From Triops longicaudatus (Eukaryota; Arthropoda; Branchiopoda; Notostraca; Triopsidae), in assembly GCA_022885665.1 (NCBI GenBank), contig JAGQDJ010000085.1, positions 62,001 through 126,000 on the forward strand: a DNA stretch of 64,000 nucleotides. Direction: 5' to 3'. Every line of letters starts with the position of its first letter. Positions within the stretch are counted from its first letter, which is position 1. Positions 60,008 to 64,000 of this stretch are shown here, in pieces. The translations under genes were made by a program, and so were the position numbers. The notes beneath the pieces were generated by a model. It was not told where the DNA came from. It made no database searches and saw nothing but the letters and a program-made list of their open reading frames with translations.

Positions 60008-62246
60008 ATGTACGGACAGTTGCGAGAAGGCTCTAATGTAGGAGCTCACCATCCACTACATACTGAAAATATTAGTAAAAATTTAACCGCTTCTTCAGAC
60101 TCGGAAAAATCCGAGGGCGTTTCTCGCTTGGAACAAATTCTCTTTTCCAAAGGCAATCGGACTGAAACTCACCGAATTAAAAGTCGTTTTAAACCAGTTC
60201 GTCCATCAGCAATTGCCACTGATGCCGTCGATAGCAATCACGTCAACACGGGGGCCAATAATAGCCGTGCCATGAGTCGGTGCATCTCTACACCGGAATT
60301 AAGTGCGAAGAAAAAATCTATCTCCGAAATGCAAAACCCCCCTCAAAGTTATCCATCACTTGCTGAATTAGAATCATGCGCCACTAAACTTACCTTCAGC
60401 CATGTTAGTCGTGGAATGTCACCTTCGCATAGCTCGCACACGAAGAGCGAAGCAAACTTGCTCAGCAATCTGCCCACAGCTCTTGATATTCTTCAGACTT
60501 CTCATTCGAAAAGCGAGCGGAGCTCTTCTACGATAAAGCCTCTTAATGAGCAAAATTTATCGTTCGCAGAGAATCAGATTCATCATCATACCGGTCAAAC
60601 TCGAACTTTAACAGATTCTGGCTACCTGACACAGGAGAAGGAAAACAAACAGCCTGTTCTTCCCTCATTGCGGCAGCACAATACTCCTTCAGCTCTCATT
60701 GCGCCTTTAGATACAGCAAACAAGAATACCATTCTTTCGAACCTGCCAATATCAAAAAAAGAAACCCTGTCCAGTCTACCGGCTTTTAAACGACCCCTTA
60801 CTGCATCCAAGGTATTCGATGCCAAACCACAGCCACCTCTGAAGTCTACTAATTCGAGTTCCGCGGAAAACGCTGAAAGCGCGGTCATTATCCCGAAACC
60901 GTTTTATCTGGGTAGCTCACCCGAAAACGAGGAAAATGCTGTACATAAGAAAGATGCGTGGGGAGATTCTTACCCAGTTGCCAATACAGAAACTAGCTTG
61001 TCTAAATTGCCTGTGTTACGTGTCAAAGACAAGTGTTATTTTGAGATTAAAGTTCTGGGTCAAGGTGGATTTAGCAAAGTGTACCAGGTATAGTAAATGT
61101 TATGGAATAACAGTGAACGTTAGAAAAAAGTTAAATTTTAAATGTTTTCAGGTTCTCGATGCAGAAAATCAACGGTTGGTTGCGTTGAAAGTTGTCGAAC
61201 TACAAGGCTTAGATGAAACCATGGTTCAAAGTTGCGTTAAAGAAATTGGATTGCTGAAGCAACTGAAAAACTTCCCACACGTCATCCAGCTTTATGACTA
61301 GTGAGTTCGGATACCCATTCAGTAGACCTTTAGTATTTAATTCGTTTTCCTTTCCTGTAACTTTTAATGCATCGGATCCTAATGAATTGTTGACTAATAT
61401 CTTCTTTTCCAGTGAGGTGAAACATTCGGAAAAGAAGCTTTATGTGGTAATGGAGCAAGGCGAAACGGACTTGGCAAGCATTTTTAAAGCTGAATCTTTG
61501 CCCCCTTGGAGCATCAAACATTATTGGCATAAGATGCTCTTAGCTGTCGAATCCATTCACCAGCAAAGTATGATGTTTGCGTAAATTTTCTTGTACAGTT
61601 GAGAGAAAGGAAAATAATAAAAAACTTAGAATTGTGTCTGAATCTATCTAATTTTCTGTTGCTTCTTCCTATTTAATTTTAGTTTTAATTCCAATTTACT
61701 ATATTTTCCCATTTATTTTCTATTTTTGTAAATTTAGGTAAAACTTTTATTTTTTGGTTCTTTTATTTATTTTTGTTTTGAATAGATATAATGCACATGG
61801 ATTTGAAGCCCGCCAATTTCCTACTAGTTTGCGGCAAGTTGAAGCTGATTGATTTCGGGATTGCCGTCACAATGCAAGAGGACATGACAAGCGTAGTCAA
61901 GGAATCCCAAGCTGGGACGTACAACTTTATGGCGCCGGAAGTCATTCAGGCAGTGACAGTAGAAAAGGATGGGTGTTGGCAACAGGGGGTCAAGTTCAAC
62001 ACTAAAGCTGATCTCTGGTCTCTGGGCTGTATCCTGTATGCAATGCACTACGGACATAGTCCGTTTCAGCACATCCGCTCCGTTTTGGCCAAAATGCAAG
62101 CGATCGTGGACCCCAAACACGAAATTATGTTTTCACCTGGTCCCTCAGCAGAAGCCATAGATGTTATACGTCTCTGTCTCCGCCGGGATCCCAAAGCACG
62201 TCCAACAGTTACGGAACTCCTTCGACACCCCTATCTTCAACACTAG
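60008..62246 (+). CDS. TTK: Dual-specificity spindle checkpoint kinase TTK/Mps1
   Basis: Kinetochore kinase that starts the spindle assembly checkpoint. Exons 60008-61087, 61152-61300, 61413-61567 and 61786-62246 give 614 residues, phases consistent. A 63-bp 5' UTR intron (about 59865-59927) precedes it. Kinase domain from about residue 344: glycine loop GQGGFSKVYQ, VALK (Lys373), catalytic HMDLKPANF (Asp467, as human HSDLKPANF), DFGIA (Asp484), activation loop MTSVVKESQAGTYNFMAPE matching human TTSVVKDSQVGTVNYMPPE with the first Thr replaced by Met, and DLWSLGCILYAMHYG. The N-terminal 340 residues are Ser/Thr-rich and look disordered; I see no TPR repeats as in vertebrate TTK (857 residues). 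There is a KEN box (211-213, a likely APC/C degron) and four L-S-x-L-P motifs at 152, 243, 254 and 331. Confidence 0.94.
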
Positions 62247-64000
62247 CCAATAATCTCTCCTGTACATTCGATTTACATATTCAGCTTTTATTTGCATTTT
62301 ATGAATTTGCTTGTGCGTGTAACCATAGAAAAGCTTAAATTATCACTAAGGGAAAAAATTGCTTTTAGTCGTATAAAAATACACAACAACGTTAAAAAAA
62401 ACTAAACTGATTTAGCTGCCAAGCCAGGAAATAATTATAATCTGTAATGAGTAGAATGACAAAATAGTGCTAATAATCGACACAGTTGAAAGCATAAATT
62501 TGGATTTTAAATAATAATGCGCGAAAACTCGTAAACCCAAAAATGAAAAAGTGAGCGGTAGAAATTCACTATAAGCTTTCAGAGAAGCACAGAAGGAAAG
62601 GGAAATTTTTCATGCTCTGAATAACTGAAATGCTTGTTTTCACTGCCTCGGTATAAAACCAGTGAGACCAAAACAACGATTAAATTCGATGCACCCTTCA
62701 TATTCGGTATTGAATATAAACCGCGAAGATCCGAACAAACTGTTCCTCGCTACTATGGCCTCGGAAAATTAAACCAAAGGTTAGGCAAGATTCTGTTCCA
62801 TCATTTTGTATAATAATCTCTCTTTCGCTAAATTTACCGTTACCTGTGCCGCCTTATGGCTCGTAGGCTATCTGTGTTGTCCATTTTATGCAAGGAATTT
62901 TCACGCCTTCGCCTGCGCCATGAAATTTCAGAAGTTCAAGATTTGATGCTCCAAATATTTTTTGTTTTGTAAAGATAGTCGAAAACATTTGGAACTTTAG
63001 TCTAATACACTCATTTAGAAAAAAATCGTGTAGTTTAGAAAAATTTGCATAATGCCTAAATTTCTTCTATAAAACTCGTTACGTTTTTAAAGTTCGATAA
63101 TTGCGACTCCATAAAAGAAAAAAATACCGTTTCACACAACTACGCAAAATTTGGAAAACTTTTCGTTAATTAGCTTCGGAATAGTGTATTGAACGAATAA
63201 CTAAATTATTCAGTAATTTCAATGAGTATCGGACTATTGTGCTCGCTTAGCGATAATCTTACCCCAACATTTACATGGAACTTCTTTGCACGCATAAGCA
63301 ACGTTGCACAGGGTTCAAGCTACATTGCCTTCGTAGAAATGAGCTGCAATATACGGCTACCAGGTGGCAGTGATGAATTATTTTTAACTCAAAGTTATGG
63401 AGGTGGCACTGCTTGCCCTGGAGCTTGGTGTGTTTTCTCGCTTCAGACGTTAGCTGATAAACAGTAGGGAAAGGTGTGCAGATGGTTGTAGGTGGTCGAT
63501 TAATTAGTATTCGTCTGTTACTGCCCTGTACATAAAAACCTGGCTGCAGATTTCAAAGCGTTTTTCCTTACCGTTTTGTGTTCTAGACAATAATGAACCG
63601 TGCACAAGTTGGATGAGCGTCTGTGTGCTATTTTTTTTCTCCCGATCCATTGCATCTTTTTTCCCCAGATCAAGAACACATGTTTGAATCTCCATGAAAG
63701 TGGTGAAGAAAGGTTATCTAATCAAGTGAAACGTCATGGATACGTTACCTTAGCCAGTGTTTGCCTGTTTCCTTTACCAGACCGTTGTGTTGGAAGCAGT
63801 GGAAAGTGATTTTTTATTCTTGATTACACCCAACAAGAAACAGTTGAGCCGTTGTAAGTTTCTTGAATGACATCTTAAAAACCTACGCTAGTAATAAACG
63901 TGGGCGTTCTGATTATTGTGCTTGCCTCCCTATTGAAAAGCGCAAGCTGGATGGAAGTTACTAATTGGGGTTTACCTTTTGACTTAGTTTTCGCTTCAGT
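62247..64000. other. Right-hand flank, no recognised gene
   Basis: The TTK 3' UTR lies at its left end. A plus-strand frame at 63222-63467 (81 codons) has no recognisable domain and no clear splice context, so I do not call it. Confidence 0.45.

Noticed and set aside
63222..63467. 81-codon plus-strand ORF near the right edge
   Set aside because: No domain, no signal peptide and no splice support.

Overview
The window is nuclear DNA from an animal. Genes are split by short GT-AG introns (many of 50-120 bp), start codons sit in eukaryotic promoter contexts, and the encoded proteins are animal housekeeping and developmental proteins. Two DRE-like motifs (TATCGATA type), an NK2 homeobox gene, nidogen and compact introns fit an arthropod or another ecdysozoan/protostome best. 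I cannot name the species, and a crustacean-like arthropod is only a guess.

Layout, left to right. The 5' part of KIFBP (minus strand) runs off the left edge, with a DRE/E2F-type promoter at about 1.5-1.6 kb. An 18-kb stretch without recognisable genes follows. Then comes a minus-strand NK2-class homeobox gene (vnd/Nkx2.2 type, 19.66-21.73 kb). About 7 kb upstream of it is an orphan coding exon (28.83-28.99 kb) whose splice phase fits the homeobox gene exactly. XRCC4 (minus) and CCDC97 (plus) are head to head around 31.9-32.1 kb. XDH (plus, 23 exons, apparently intact) and TMX1 (plus) follow. A small minus-strand gene (44.2-44.9 kb) encodes a secreted six-cysteine peptide precursor that I could not assign to a family. 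Nidogen (minus) and methionine synthase MTR (minus) are next. MTR shares a divergent promoter with the mitotic kinase gene TTK/Mps1 (plus). The last 1.75 kb shows nothing recognisable.

The genes do not form one pathway: KIFBP (kinesin regulation), vnd (neural patterning), XRCC4 (end joining), CCDC97 (splicing-associated), XDH (purine catabolism), TMX1 (ER redox), nidogen (basement membrane), MTR (methionine/folate cycle) and TTK (spindle checkpoint). Two divergent pairs, XRCC4/CCDC97 and MTR/TTK, probably share promoters.

Five short elements of about 146-180 bp carry CAG...CTG ends, TTATAACG-type inverted repeats and (mostly) TA flanks. They look like a pogo/Tigger-type MITE family. The most interesting unexplained items are the six-cysteine peptide gene, the distant exon that may extend the homeobox protein, and this MITE family, one copy of which lies inside the peptide gene's intron.

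Exon boundaries come from reading splice sites by eye and from phase consistency. Treat each as accurate to about 1-2 bases.
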